This document shows, in pieces, positions 19,703 through 28,900 of a DNA stretch of 64,000 nucleotides; position 1 is the first letter of the stretch, and the number at the start of each line of letters is the position of its first letter. The notes beneath the pieces are model-generated. The model did not search any database. It saw only the letters and a program-made list of their open reading frames with translations, and was not told the DNA's origin. The stretch spans positions 310,001 through 374,000 of the forward strand of contig NZ_JADJNN010000001.1 in the NCBI RefSeq assembly GCF_016714285.1, written 5' to 3'. The DNA comes from Nannocystis sp. Its GTDB lineage: Bacteria > Myxococcota_A > Polyangia > Nannocystales > Nannocystaceae. A program made the position numbers and the translations under genes.

Positions 19703-20095
19703 ATGGCGAGCGACGAGATCCCCGAGCGTGGTGAGGCGGAGCTGCCGGTGGTCGCTCGCCTGGTGATCGAGATCCGATCCGACGGGAGCAGGACGGTGGC
19801 TCGCGGGGCGCTCGAGCAGGCGACGGCCGCGGACGGGGCGGCCGAGCGCGTGGCCGTGGAGGCCCGCGGCGGCAGCCCGGCCGCGCTCGCGGTCGACCTG
19901 CTCCGGGCGCTGATGACCATGCCGTTTCAGGCGAGCCTGGCCCGCTGGACAGGTCGTGAGGGACAGGTCGCAACGGCCAGCCTGGTCGAGGAGACGAGGC
20001 CGGGGTCTGACGTGGGGCCCAAGCTGGGGCTGGCCGGGCGGGTGCGACGCGAGCTGTCGGGGCGCCTGCGGCGGCGGCTCGGGCTGACCCGCTGA
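19703..20095 (+). CDS. Hypothetical protein
   Basis: Not recognised. A 130-residue soluble protein with a strand-like segment near the N-terminus (VVARLVIEIRSDGSRTVARG), an Ala-rich helix (ALAVDLLRALMTM) and a basic C-terminal helix (RRELSGRLRRRLGLTR). It carries two GGACAGG-like sites around 19950-19968 within the coding region. It is divergent from the redoxin gene, with 123 bases between them, and convergent with the vWA gene. Coding is supported by codon-position bias and the absence of a better frame on either strand. Confidence 0.5.
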   Translation: MASDEIPERGEAELPVVARLVIEIRSDGSRTVARGALEQATAADGAAERVAVEARGGSPAALAVDLLRALMTMPFQASLARWTGREGQVATASLVEETRPGSDVGPKLGLAGRVRRELSGRLRRRLGLTR

Positions 20096-20107
20096 GCCGC
20101 GGGGCGG

Positions 20108-20203
20108 GTGCTCGGAGGCTTGCGAGCTCGCCTGGCCGCGCGTGCTCGGAGGCTCTCGAGCACGCCCGCTGGGCCGTGGGTGCTCAGAGGCTCTCGAGCA
20201 CGC
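20108..20203. repeat. Three spaced copies of a hairpin-forming 24-bp sequence
   Basis: gtgctcggaggctctcgagcacgc, or a near copy, occurs at 20108, 20142 and 20180. The arms GTGCTC and GAGCAC can pair, giving a stem around the gene ends. The third copy contains the last codons and stop of the vWA gene, so the first two look like duplications of that gene's 3' end. Their position between convergent genes suits a transcription stop. Confidence 0.75.
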
Positions 20204-21734
20204 TGCGGATCTCGGCGAGGTCCTTGTCGCCGGGGTTGCTGGCCTCGGCGGCGGTGAGGCTGGCGAGGGCGAGCTTGCGGGCGGCGTCGGCGTCGGCGCT
20301 GCCGGCGTTGTCGCGCACGATCTTGAGCGACTCGGCGTACTGGAAGATCGCGGCGCCCTTCTCGAGCTGGGGCCCCGGCTTGGCCACGGCGGCGGCGATG
20401 AAGAGGCTGCTGGCGACCTCCTTGGCCTTGAAGCTGCGGGCGTCGAGGTAGCGGGCGGTGACCTTGATCTCGGAGGCCTCGGCGATCTGCGCGGGGGCGC
20501 AGGTGGCGATGGTCTGGTGGAAGACCATCGCGTCGTTGGGCGCGAGGTGCTGCGGCTCGACCTCGGCCGGGTCGGTGCTGTACTCCTCGCCGCTGAACTT
20601 CACGATCTTGAAGCCGGGGGGCATGTCGAGCTGGACCTGCACGTCGCGGGCGGCGACGTGCATGGTGCTGACGAAGCGCTCGCCGAACATCTTCTCGGCC
20701 TCGGCCTCGCTGGGGATGAAGAGCGAGGCGCCGCGGCCGGCGTCGGTGACGCTGTCCATCAGGGTGTCGTTGTAGGAGCCGGCCTCGCCGACGCCGACGC
20801 CGACGAGGTAGATGCCATCTTTGTCCTGATCGCCGGCGCCGCCGGAGATGGTGTCGATATCGGTGACGCCCGCGTTGGCGCCGCCGTCGCTGATGAGGAC
20901 GACGCGGTTGATGCGGGTCTGGTCGTACTGCTTGTGGGCGAGCTCGTAGCCGGCGTTGAGGCCACCGTTGAGGTCGGTGCCGCCGCCCGCGGCGAGCGCG
21001 TCGATCTGGTCGAGGAGGGTGGGGTCGTCGGCGGCGGTGATGACGTGGGCCTCCATCTTGACCGCGTTCTCGGTGTCCCAGCCGACCATCGAGACGACGT
21101 CGCCCTTGCGCAGGCTGCCGGCGATCGCCCGGCACGCGGCCTTCTGCATCGCCATCGCCTGGCCCTCCATCGAGCCCGACTCGTCGAGGACGAGGGTGAT
21201 GTTCATGAGCGGGCGATCGGCGTTGGCGATCTCCTCGCTGCTGACGCCGATCTGGAGGGTGAAGGTGTCCTGGCTGTCGCCGACGCGGGCGAGCTGCGGG
21301 GTGACGACGACCTCGCCGGGCTTGGCGTGCGGGTAGTCGAAGCCGTAGTAGTTGAGGAACTCCCAGGTGCGGATCGGGGCGTTGTAGAGGCCGCCGCCGT
21401 GCAGCACGGCCTCGCGCACCTGGACCGGCGAGGAGGTGGAGTTGGAGTCGTCGGGGGAGAGGTAGAGGACGACGGGGGTCTCGGCGTCGCAGGCCGCGGG
21501 CTCGCCGGTGCTGGCGTCGCCCGTGCTCTCGGCGCCGCCCTCCGCGTCGTTGGGGTCGCCGCCCTCGTTGGCGCTGTCGCCCGCGCCGGTGCCCTGCGGG
21601 CTGCTGTCGCCGGCGCTCACGCTGTCGCCGGCGCTCTCGTAGAGGCCAGCGTCGCTGACGCTGCTGCAGCCGGCGGCGAGGGCGAGCAGGACGGGGGAGA
21701 CGAGGAGGACGAGGGGGCGGGTCTGGGTGCGCAT
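20184..21734 (-). CDS. von Willebrand factor A domain lipoprotein
   Basis: The ATG at 21734 gives a 516-residue lipoprotein (lipobox LAAGC) with a Ser/Gly/Asp-rich linker to about residue 70. An N-terminal segment (TWEFLNYYGFDYP) of the kind found before the vWA domain in this family precedes the vWA domain at about 150-330. That domain has the metal-ion adhesion site DESGSM, a conserved Thr in GGGTDLNGG and the Asp of LISDGGANAG. The C-terminal part matches the extended YfbK-like family, which ends with helices and the segment SLFIAAAVAKPGPQL. A role in envelope adhesion or assembly is plausible, but its ligand is unknown. Confidence 0.88.
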   Translation of the reverse strand: MRTQTRPLVLLVSPVLLALAAGCSSVSDAGLYESAGDSVSAGDSSPQGTGAGDSANEGGDPNDAEGGAESTGDASTGEPAACDAETPVVLYLSPDDSNSTSSPVQVREAVLHGGGLYNAPIRTWEFLNYYGFDYPHAKPGEVVVTPQLARVGDSQDTFTLQIGVSSEEIANADRPLMNITLVLDESGSMEGQAMAMQKAACRAIAGSLRKGDVVSMVGWDTENAVKMEAHVITAADDPTLLDQIDALAAGGGTDLNGGLNAGYELAHKQYDQTRINRVVLISDGGANAGVTDIDTISGGAGDQDKDGIYLVGVGVGEAGSYNDTLMDSVTDAGRGASLFIPSEAEAEKMFGERFVSTMHVAARDVQVQLDMPPGFKIVKFSGEEYSTDPAEVEPQHLAPNDAMVFHQTIATCAPAQIAEASEIKVTARYLDARSFKAKEVASSLFIAAAVAKPGPQLEKGAAIFQYAESLKIVRDNAGSADADAARKLALASLTAAEASNPGDKDLAEIRSVLESL

Positions 21735-21846
21735 GGTAAGTGAGGACGGCCTTGCGAGGTCCGTGGCGGCTCGCTCTGCAAGAACAGAACCGTCAATGAT
21801 CTCGGAGCTGAGGGCCGTGCACGGCCCTTGCGGCATGACACGGCTG

Positions 21847-22587
21847 TCACGCCCGGCGGCGGGGGAGGCTGGCCTTCGGGACAGGTGCATTCGAGGCGCG
21901 GGTGTCCTTTGGGACAGGTGCCTTTGGCTTGGGGCTGGCCTTCGGGACAGGTGCACGCGATGTGCGGATGTTCTTCAGGACAGGTGCCTTGCGGGCGGGG
22001 CCGGACGTGCCGAGGACGACGTCGATCGGGGCCTCGCAGCCGGAGTCGCGCAGCTTGCAGCGGCGGCAGGCGGCGCCGGTCCAGATGTGCTCGTAGAGGG
22101 CCTGGACCTGGTCGATGATGTCCTCGTCGTCGGTGAGCAGGCCGAGCTCGAAGTTGCGGCGGTCCTCGCCCTTGGCGCCGAGGCCGGCGCCGGTCCAGTT
22201 GGCGCTGCCGAGGTAGCAGAGGCGGCCGTCGACGAGCACGGTCTTGAGGTGGACGCGCGGGCACTGGCGCAGCTCGAGGCCGCCGGCGACGAGGCGGGGG
22301 CGGCGGTCGAAGCTGCTGCGGAAGGGGCCGGAGGGGGCGCTGGCGTGGAGGATGCGTAGCTCGACGCCCTGGCTGGCGAGGCCGTCGAGGACGGCGAGCA
22401 CGGAGTGGAAGCGGGCGCGGGCGCGGGCGGTCGCGCGGGTGTCCTCGACCAGCAGCTCCTTGAGGTTGGCGGTGGCGATCCACACGCTGGTGCGGGCGCC
22501 GCGGACGGCGCGGATGACCTGATCGTAGTGGCCGCGCCCGGACAGCAGCGACATGCGCACGGGGCGAGCGGGCAGGGCGAAGTCCAC
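21847..22587 (-). CDS. Phospholipase D-like protein, single HKD motif, repeat-derived tail
   Basis: A 246-residue PLD-superfamily protein. One HKD motif is clear (HLKTVLVDGRLCYLGSANWT near residue 113), so two copies would have to pair to make an active site, as in Nuc or Zuc endonucleases. The N-terminal half has the PLD fold pattern (YDQVIRAVRGARTSVWIATAN). A Cys pair (CRRC) follows near residue 177. The last 55 residues are not PLD-like; they repeat AP-V-(P/L)-K-(A/D/N) four times and are encoded by four copies of the dispersed GGGACAGG element. There is no signal peptide. Nuclease or phospholipase activity cannot be told apart from the sequence. Confidence 0.82.
   Translation of the reverse strand: MDFALPARPVRMSLLSGRGHYDQVIRAVRGARTSVWIATANLKELLVEDTRATARARARFHSVLAVLDGLASQGVELRILHASAPSGPFRSSFDRRPRLVAGGLELRQCPRVHLKTVLVDGRLCYLGSANWTGAGLGAKGEDRRNFELGLLTDDEDIIDQVQALYEHIWTGAACRRCKLRDSGCEAPIDVVLGTSGPARKAPVLKNIRTSRAPVPKASPKPKAPVPKDTRASNAPVPKASLPRRRA
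21871..21988. repeat. Four dispersed-repeat copies within the PLD-like gene's 3' end
   Basis: Near-identical copies of (gg)cctt(t/c)gggacaggtgc start at 21871, 21905, 21937 and 21970, about 33 bases apart. The gaps between them differ in sequence. On the minus strand they encode the AP-V-P-K motifs of the PLD-like protein's tail. Spacing of 33 keeps the reading frame. Confidence 0.9.
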
Positions 22588-22641
22588 GCGGGAGGGTATG
22601 GCCCGCGGCGAGCGAGTCGCAACTTTCAGGCCGTGTGGTGA

Positions 22642-23553
22642 TCAGCTGCGCGGGACGTCGGGCTCGATGAAGCTCCAGCGGACCTCGGGGCAGCGGCCGC
22701 GCAGGCGGTCCTCGAAGTCGTTGATGGCGCGGGCGACGTCCTCGACGCTGAGGCCGGGGGCGAAGCTGGCCTTCATGATGAGCAGGACCTCGGCGGGGCC
22801 CTGCTGGATCGTGATCATGTGGAGGACGCGGGTGAGCCGGGGATCCTCGGCGGCGGTGGTCGTGACGGCCGCGGCGATCTCGGGGTCGGCGGCCTCGCCG
22901 ATGATCAGCGACTTGACCTCGATGGCGAGGAAGATGGCGACGCCGATCAGGACCACGCCGATGAAGAGGCTGCCGATCGCGTCCCAGGAGCCGTCGCCGG
23001 TGAGGGCGGCGAGGGTGATGGCGAGGAGGGCGATGCCGAGGCCGAGCACGGCGGCGGCGTTCTCTCCGAACACGACGACCAGGTCGGAGTCCTTGCTGTC
23101 GCTGAGGAAGCGGAAGAAGGGCCGACCCTTGCGCCGCTTGTTGAGCTCCTGGACGTTCTTGAGGGTGGCCCAGCCCTCGAGCACGAGCGAGAAGCCGAGG
23201 ATCGCCAGGGCGAGGCGCATGTCGCCGACCGGCTCGGGGTGGCCGAGCTTGTGGATCGACTCGTAGATCGAGAACACGCCGCCGCCGGTGAACAGCAGCA
23301 GGGCGACCATGAAGGACCAGAAGTACAGCGCCCGCCCGTAGCCCAGCGGGTGCGCGGCGGTCGGGGCGTGACGCGACTTCTTGACGCCGAGGAGGAGGAG
23401 CAGCTGGTTGCCGCAGTCGGCGAAGGAGTGCAGCGTCTCGGCGAGCATCGAGCCGGAGCCGGACAGCAGCGCCGCGACGCCCTTGGCGGCGGCGATGATG
23501 AGGTTGACCATCAGCGACTGGATGATGTGGCTGGTCGAATGGTCCTCGGCCAT
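22642..23553 (-). CDS. Cation diffusion facilitator transporter (ZnT9-like)
   Basis: A proton-coupled exporter of divalent metals in the inner membrane. From the ATG at 23553 it is 303 residues with about six hydrophobic helices. The metal-site region of helix 2 reads ETLHSFADCGNQLLLL and helix 5 starts FGENAAAVLGLG. The HSxxDxxNQ/ENxAA pattern is that of the SLC30A9/ZnT9-like branch, not the zinc-specific HxxxD pair. The cytosolic domain carries the ferredoxin-like end (ARAINDFEDRLRGRCPEV). The open frame extends 57 bases further upstream. It is divergent from imuA. Zn2+, Fe2+ or Mn2+ are all possible substrates. Confidence 0.88.
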   Translation of the reverse strand: MAEDHSTSHIIQSLMVNLIIAAAKGVAALLSGSGSMLAETLHSFADCGNQLLLLLGVKKSRHAPTAAHPLGYGRALYFWSFMVALLLFTGGGVFSIYESIHKLGHPEPVGDMRLALAILGFSLVLEGWATLKNVQELNKRRKGRPFFRFLSDSKDSDLVVVFGENAAAVLGLGIALLAITLAALTGDGSWDAIGSLFIGVVLIGVAIFLAIEVKSLIIGEAADPEIAAAVTTTAAEDPRLTRVLHMITIQQGPAEVLLIMKASFAPGLSVEDVARAINDFEDRLRGRCPEVRWSFIEPDVPRS

Positions 23554-23664
23554 GGAGGCCGGGTTGTACCATGCAGGCAGGCTGGGTCTGGCGGGCGCGA
23601 AACTAAGCAAAGCGCGGTTCTGATACGGTCATAAGCGTGTTTTAGATTACACAATACTTGGTTG

Positions 23665-23681
23665 CTGCGCTGTTGTTCAGT
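23665..23681 (+). promoter_or_regulatory. Candidate SOS (LexA) box upstream of imuA
   Basis: CTGCGCTGTTGTTCAGT lies 11 bases before the imuA start. It matches the myxobacterial LexA consensus as I recall it (CTRHAMRYBYGTTCAGS) at about 13 of 17 positions, including the whole GTTCAG half. The 50 bases around it are unusually AT-rich for this window, as expected for a promoter. The mismatches keep this tentative. Confidence 0.45.
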
Positions 23682-23692
23682 ACCCTGGACCC

Positions 23693-24556
23693 ATGAAAAC
23701 GCTGGCGCTTGAGCTGGGTGGGGAGCGCTTCGAGGAGGCGCTGGAGGGGTCTGGGGTGCCTCTTGGACAGCTTGCGACGCCGGGACGGGTGCTCGAGCTG
23801 TCGGGTGTCGGGGCGGCGGCCCGGCACAGCACGGCGGCGGCGCTGGTCCGGCAGGCGCAGCAGGAGGGCGAGACGACGGTGTGGGTGCAGCTCGCGGGCG
23901 GGCCCTTGTATCCGCCGGACCTGGCGGAGTCGGGGGTCGACCTGGACGCGCTGGCGGTGGTGCAGGTGCCGGAGGAGCGCGGCGAGGTCGGGCTGGCGCG
24001 GGCGGCCGAGCTGCTGCTGCGCTCGGGGGCCTTCGGGCTGTGCGTGGTGGATCTCAGTGCGCCGCCGATGTGTCTGGAGGGTCAGGTCGCAAAGGACATG
24101 TCCGAAAAGCCAGCGAGGCCGCCGCGGCTGCGCGGGGAGGTGTGGCAGGCGCGGCTGGCCGCGCTGGCGCGCATGCACGCGAGCCGGGTCGTGCTGCTGA
24201 CGCGGGCGGCGAGCGGGCGCAGCTCGCTGGGGCCGATGGTCGGGCTGCGGGTCGAGCCGCGGCGCGTGCGGCGGGCGCCGGGGGTGTTCGCGATCCGGCC
24301 CGAGGTGGTGAAGCACAAGGGGGCGCCGCTGCTGGCCATGTCGGCGCTGCGGCGCGGGCCGTGCGGCGGCGCGGGCCGTGGGGGCTGGCGTAGATGGTGG
24401 AGCGGGTCGCCTGCGTTGACTTGCCGGCGTTGCCGCTGCAGTGGTTGCTGCGGGCGCGGCCGGCGTGGCGTGCGGGGCCGGTGGCCGTGCTGGCGCGGGG
24501 TGATCTGCAGGGCGAGGTGTTGCACTGCAACACGGCGGCGCGGCGCTGCGGGGTGA
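23693..24556 (+). CDS. imuA: ImuA-like SOS mutagenesis protein (3' end probably frameshifted)
   Basis: ImuA is the RecA/SulA-like accessory of the ImuA-ImuB-DnaE2 translesion mutasome. The fold pattern is visible: LATPGRVLELSGVG (a degenerate ATP-binding loop without GxxGK[TS]), strand TTVWVQL, LRSGAFGLCVVDLSA and a final ARMHASRVVLLTRA. As read, the frame runs 163 bases into imuB, and the last 55 residues (Arg/Cys/Gly-rich) are a shadow of imuB. Restoring one base in the near-duplicated gcggcgcgggccgtg stretch near 24360-24380 would instead end the gene at TAG 24391-24393, abutting the imuB ATG. The native protein is then about 233 residues. A dispersed repeat sits inside it (KDMSEKPA). Confidence 0.78.
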   Translation: MKTLALELGGERFEEALEGSGVPLGQLATPGRVLELSGVGAAARHSTAAALVRQAQQEGETTVWVQLAGGPLYPPDLAESGVDLDALAVVQVPEERGEVGLARAAELLLRSGAFGLCVVDLSAPPMCLEGQVAKDMSEKPARPPRLRGEVWQARLAALARMHASRVVLLTRAASGRSSLGPMVGLRVEPRRVRRAPGVFAIRPEVVKHKGAPLLAMSALRRGPCGGAGRGGWRRWWSGSPALTCRRCRCSGCCGRGRRGVRGRWPCWRGVICRARCCTATRRRGAAG

Positions 24557-25905
24557 CGCCGGGGATGCGGCACGGGGCGGCGCTGGCGGTGGCGCCGGGC
24601 CTGCAGGCGGAGGTGGTGCCGGCGGAGGCGCTGCAGGCGGCGGGCGAGGAGCTGCTGGCGCTGCTGCTGCGGCGGGCGCCGCGGGTTGAGCCTGGTGGAT
24701 CGCCGGGGGTGTTCTGGATCGATCCGTCGGGGCTGGAGCGGCTGTTCGGCGATCTCGGGCGCTGGTCCGAGGGGCTGCTGGCGGAGCTGCAGGCGGCCGG
24801 GTTCACGGCGGGGCTGGTGATCGGCTTTCATCGCCACCGCGCGCACGCGCTGGCGCGGATGGTCCGCGGGGCGCGGGTGCTCGCCAGCCCCGAGGCGGAG
24901 GCGAGCCTGCTCGGGCAGGTGCCGCTGGCGCGGGTCGATCTTCCACCTGGCCTTTTGGACAGTTTGGCGCAGCTGGGGATCCACCACCTCGCGGGTTTTT
25001 TGGGGCTGCCGGCGGCCGAGCTGCGGGCCCGCTTCGGGCTGGCGGCGGCGCTGGTGCAGGCGCGTTACCTCGAGGCCGCGCCGCCGCTGCGGCCGACGCT
25101 GCCGCGCGAGCCGGTGACCGAGGGCTTCGAGCAGGAGCCGCCCGACGATCACTGCGAGCGGCTGCTGTTCGCGATGCGGCCGAAGATCGATCGGCTCTTG
25201 CAGCGGCTGGCGGCGGAGGGGGAGGCGCTGGTGGCCCTCGATGTCGAGATGGAGCTGGACCACGCGCCGACGGTGCGCACGCGCATCGAGCCGGCGGCGC
25301 CGGCGGGGCCGAGTGAGTCGCGCGGGCTGACGGAGCTGCTGCACCTGCGCCTGGCGGGGACCGAGCTGGCGGCGCCGGTGCTGCGGGTGCGCCTGACGGC
25401 GATCGGGGCGCGGGTGCGGGCGGAGCAGGGGGCGCTGCTCGGCGGGGCGCGGCGCGACCTGCAGGCGGCCGGGCGGGCGCTGGCCCGCGTGCGCGCGGCC
25501 TTCGGCGAGCAGGCGGTGACGCGGGCGCGGCTGCGGCCGGCGCACCTGCCGGAGGCGGGCTTTCGCTGGGAGCCGATCGCGGAGATCAGCTGTCCCAAAG
25601 TACAGGAGCTGCCGGCCAACCACCACGAGGCCCTCGCGGCGCCGCCGCTGTGTCGGCGCATGCTGCCGCGGCCGCGGCCGCTGACGGCGTGGACCGGGCG
25701 TGACGACGGGGACTGGCTGGCGCGCACGGGGCTGGTGCGCGGGGCGGTGATCCGGATGGACGGGCCGCACCGGGTCAGCGGCGGCTGGTGGGCGCGCACG
25801 GTGGAGCGCGACTACTACTACGCGGAGACCTCGGCCGGCGACATCGCGTGGGTCTACCACGACCGGGCGCGCGCGCGCTGGTTCCTGCACGGGCTGCTGG
25901 ACTGA
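24394..25905 (+). CDS. imuB: ImuB, inactive Y-family polymerase-like mutasome hub
   Basis: ImuB tethers DnaE2 and ImuA to the beta clamp during error-prone repair. The 503-residue product starts ACVDLPALPLQWLLRARP, the typical ImuB N-terminus, and carries VFWIDPSGLERLFGDL. That replaces the catalytic S-[I/L]-DE of active Y-family polymerases and is the family's mark of lost activity. A helix-hairpin-helix-like thumb (LDSLAQLGIHHLAGFLGL) and the C-terminal region (DYYYAETSAGDIAWVYHD) are present. It sits between imuA and dnaE2. A repeat-derived segment (SCPKVQELPAN) occurs near residue 398. Confidence 0.92.
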   Translation: MVERVACVDLPALPLQWLLRARPAWRAGPVAVLARGDLQGEVLHCNTAARRCGVTPGMRHGAALAVAPGLQAEVVPAEALQAAGEELLALLLRRAPRVEPGGSPGVFWIDPSGLERLFGDLGRWSEGLLAELQAAGFTAGLVIGFHRHRAHALARMVRGARVLASPEAEASLLGQVPLARVDLPPGLLDSLAQLGIHHLAGFLGLPAAELRARFGLAAALVQARYLEAAPPLRPTLPREPVTEGFEQEPPDDHCERLLFAMRPKIDRLLQRLAAEGEALVALDVEMELDHAPTVRTRIEPAAPAGPSESRGLTELLHLRLAGTELAAPVLRVRLTAIGARVRAEQGALLGGARRDLQAAGRALARVRAAFGEQAVTRARLRPAHLPEAGFRWEPIAEISCPKVQELPANHHEALAAPPLCRRMLPRPRPLTAWTGRDDGDWLARTGLVRGAVIRMDGPHRVSGGWWARTVERDYYYAETSAGDIAWVYHDRARARWFLHGLLD

Positions 25906-25996
25906 CCCATGGGACAGGTGAAGCGCGCGGCGGGAGAGGCTGGCCCATGGGACAGGTGAAGCGCGCGGCGGGAGGGGCTGGCCCATGGGACAGGTG
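25906..25996. repeat. 38-bp tandem repeat with the GGGACAGGTG core between imuB and dnaE2
   Basis: Two complete 38-bp copies starting with cccatgggacaggtgaagcg lie at 25906 and 25944, followed by a third truncated copy at 25982. The third copy provides the dnaE2 ATG (25985). The units contain the palindrome CCCATGGG and the dispersed GGGACAGG element. Confidence 0.92.
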
Positions 25997-28900
25997 AGCT
26001 ACGCGCCGCTGTGGGTGAAGAGCAACTTCTCGTTCCTTGAGGGGGCGTCGCACCCGGAGGAGCTGGTCGATCGGGCGCAGGCGCTGGGGCTGCGGGCGCT
26101 GGCGCTGACGGACCGCGACAGCGTGTCGGGCAGCGTGCGCGCGCACGTGCAGGCGCTGGGCTGCGGGCTGCCGCTGATCCACGGGGCCCAGATCAGCGTC
26201 GGCGAGCCGGATGAATTGCTCGGGCTCGGCGAGATCGGCGGGGTGAAGTCGGCTGTCCGAAAGACCAGGTCGAAGGCGAGCGCGTGGAACCTGCGGGGCG
26301 GGGCGCCGCTCGGGGACCTGTCCGTGGGGACAGGTGGTCCGCGCGGCGGGGCGCTGCCGGCGGGGCGCCCGGTGATCGCGCTGGCGAGCGACCGGAGCGG
26401 GTGGGGGGCGCTGTGCGGGCTGCTCTCGCGCGGGCGGTTGGCCTGTCCCAAAGGACATGCCCGGGTGCGGCTCGGGGAGCTGGCGGCGGCGGGGCCGGGG
26501 GTCATCGCGCTGGTGGTCGATCCGGACATGCTGGCGGCGCTGCGCGAGCCGTTCGCGGGCCGGCTCTACGCGCTGGTGACCCGGCACCGGAGTGCGGCGG
26601 AGCTGCCGGCGGAGGCGCGGCTGCGGGCGACGGCGGCGCGCCTGGGGGTGCCGGTGGTGGCGGGCAGCGAGGTGCTGTACCACGACGCGGCGCGGCGGCC
26701 CTTGCAGGACGTCGTCACCTGCGTGCGGCTGGGGCTGACGCTGGGGACGGCGGGCACGGCGATCCGCGGCAACGCGGAGCACGAGCTGCGGTCGCCGGCG
26801 GCGATGCAGGCGCTGTATCACGACGATCCGGAGGCGCTGGCGCGGACGCTGGAGGTGGCGGAGCGCTGCAGCTTCTCGCTGACGCAGCTGCGCTACCGCT
26901 ACCCGGCGGAGTCGGTGCCGGAGGGGTCGAGCGAGCCGGAGTGGCTGCGCCAGTTGACGCTCGAGGGGGCGAGGTGGCGCTACGACGGGGCGGTGCCGCT
27001 GCACGTGCGGGCCCAGCTCGAGCGCGAGCTGAAGCTCATCGCGGAGCTCGACTACGGCGGCTACTTCCTGACGATGTGGGAGATCGTGCAGTTTTGCCGG
27101 CGGGCCGGGATCTTGTGCCAGGGGCGCGGCAGCGCGGCCAATTCGGCGGTCTGCTACTGCCTCGGGATCACGGCGATCGATCCGGTGCGGATGGACCTGC
27201 TGTTCGAGCGCTTCATCAGCCGCGAGCGGGCGGAGCCGCCGGACATCGACCTCGACATCGAGCACGAGCGGCGCGAGGAGGTGATCCAGTTCGTGTATCA
27301 GCGCTACGGTCGGCGGCGGGCGGCGATGGTGGCGATGCTGACGCGCTACCGCCCGCGCTCGGCGCTGCGCGACGTGGGCAAGGCGCTGGGGCTGCCGCAG
27401 CCGACGATCGATCGCGTGGCGAAGCTGCAGAGCTCGTACGGCGGGGCGATCGACGCGGCGATGGTGACGGCCGCGGGGGTCGACGCGAGCACGCCGCTGT
27501 TTGGCCACTGGCTGCGTCTGGCGGGTGAATTGGAGAATTTTCCGCGGCACCTGGCGACCCACCCGGGGGGCTTCTTGCTGGGGCACGAGCCGCTCGACTC
27601 GCTGGTGCCGCTCGAGCCGGCGGCGATGGCGGGGCGGACGATCGTGCAGTGGGACAAGCATGATGTCGAGGATCTCGGGCTGTTCAAGGTCGACCTGCTC
27701 GGGCTCGGGGCGCTCAGCCACGTGCGCGGGTGTCTGGGGCTGCTGCGCGAGCACCACGGGGTCGACCTGACGATGGCGACGATCCCGGCGGAGGATCCCG
27801 CGACCTACGCGATGCTGAGTCGGGGTGACACGCTGGGGGTGTTTCAGGTCGAGAGCCGGGCCCAGATGGCGATGCTGCCGAGGATCCGTCCGCGGACCTT
27901 TTATGACCTGGTGATCCAGGTGGCGATCGTGCGGCCGGGGCCGATCCAGGGCGACATGGTGCACCCGTACCTGCGGCGGCGAAACGGCGAGGAGCCGGTG
28001 GTGATGCCGCATCCGAGCCTCGCGCGGGTGCTCGGCAAGACCCTGGGGGTGCCGCTGTTTCAGGAGCAGGTGATGCGCCTGGCGATGCTGGCGGCCGACT
28101 ACACGCCGGGCGAGGCGGACCAGCTGCGCCGCGACATGGGGGCGTGGAAGGTCGAGGGGAAGATCGAGGCGCACCACGACCGCATCGTCGAGCGGATGGT
28201 GGCGAAGGGGATCGAGCGAGAATTTGCGGAGCGGGTGTTCGCGCAGATCCGCGGCTTCGGCGAGTACGGGTTCCCGGAGAGCCACGCGGCCTCGTTCGCG
28301 CTGATCGCCTACGTGACGGCGTGGCTGCGCTGTCACTATCCGGCGGCGTTCACGGCGGCGCTGCTGAACGCGCAGCCGATGGGCTTCTATCACCCGTCGA
28401 CGATCGTGAGCGAGGCGCAGCGGCGCGGGGTGGAGCTGCGGCCGATCGACGTGCAGCGCAGCGCGTGGGACTGCACCCTCGAGGCGGGGGCGCGGCCGGG
28501 GCAGCCGGCGCTGCGGATGGGGCTGCGGATGATCAAGGGGCTGGGGGCGGCGGAGCAGGCCGCGTTCGCAGCCGAACCTGGCCCTTACGCCAGCCTCGAG
28601 GAGTTGGTGCGGCGGACCCGGCTGGGGCGGCCGGCCCTGCAGGCGCTGGCCGAGGCGGGGGCGCTGGCGGGCTTCGGGCTCGATCGGCGGGCGGCGCTGT
28701 GGGCCGTGCGCGGGCTGGCTGTCCTGAAGGACAGCCCGCTGGCGCTGCCGACGGCGATGGTGGCGGGGGCGCAGCAGCCGTTGTTCACGCCGCTGTCGGA
28801 CGGCGAGGCGGTGGCGTGGGACTACCGCAGGACGCAGCACAGCGTGCGCGGTCACCCGCTGGCGGCGTGGCGCCCGGCGTTGCAGGCGGTGGGGCTGCGC

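Noticed and set aside
21617..23572. A 651-residue open frame on the minus strand ending in CPEGQ/CPKGH-type repeats
   Set aside because: It crosses the CDF and PLD-like genes out of frame; the CPEGQ runs are alternative readings of the dispersed palindromes.
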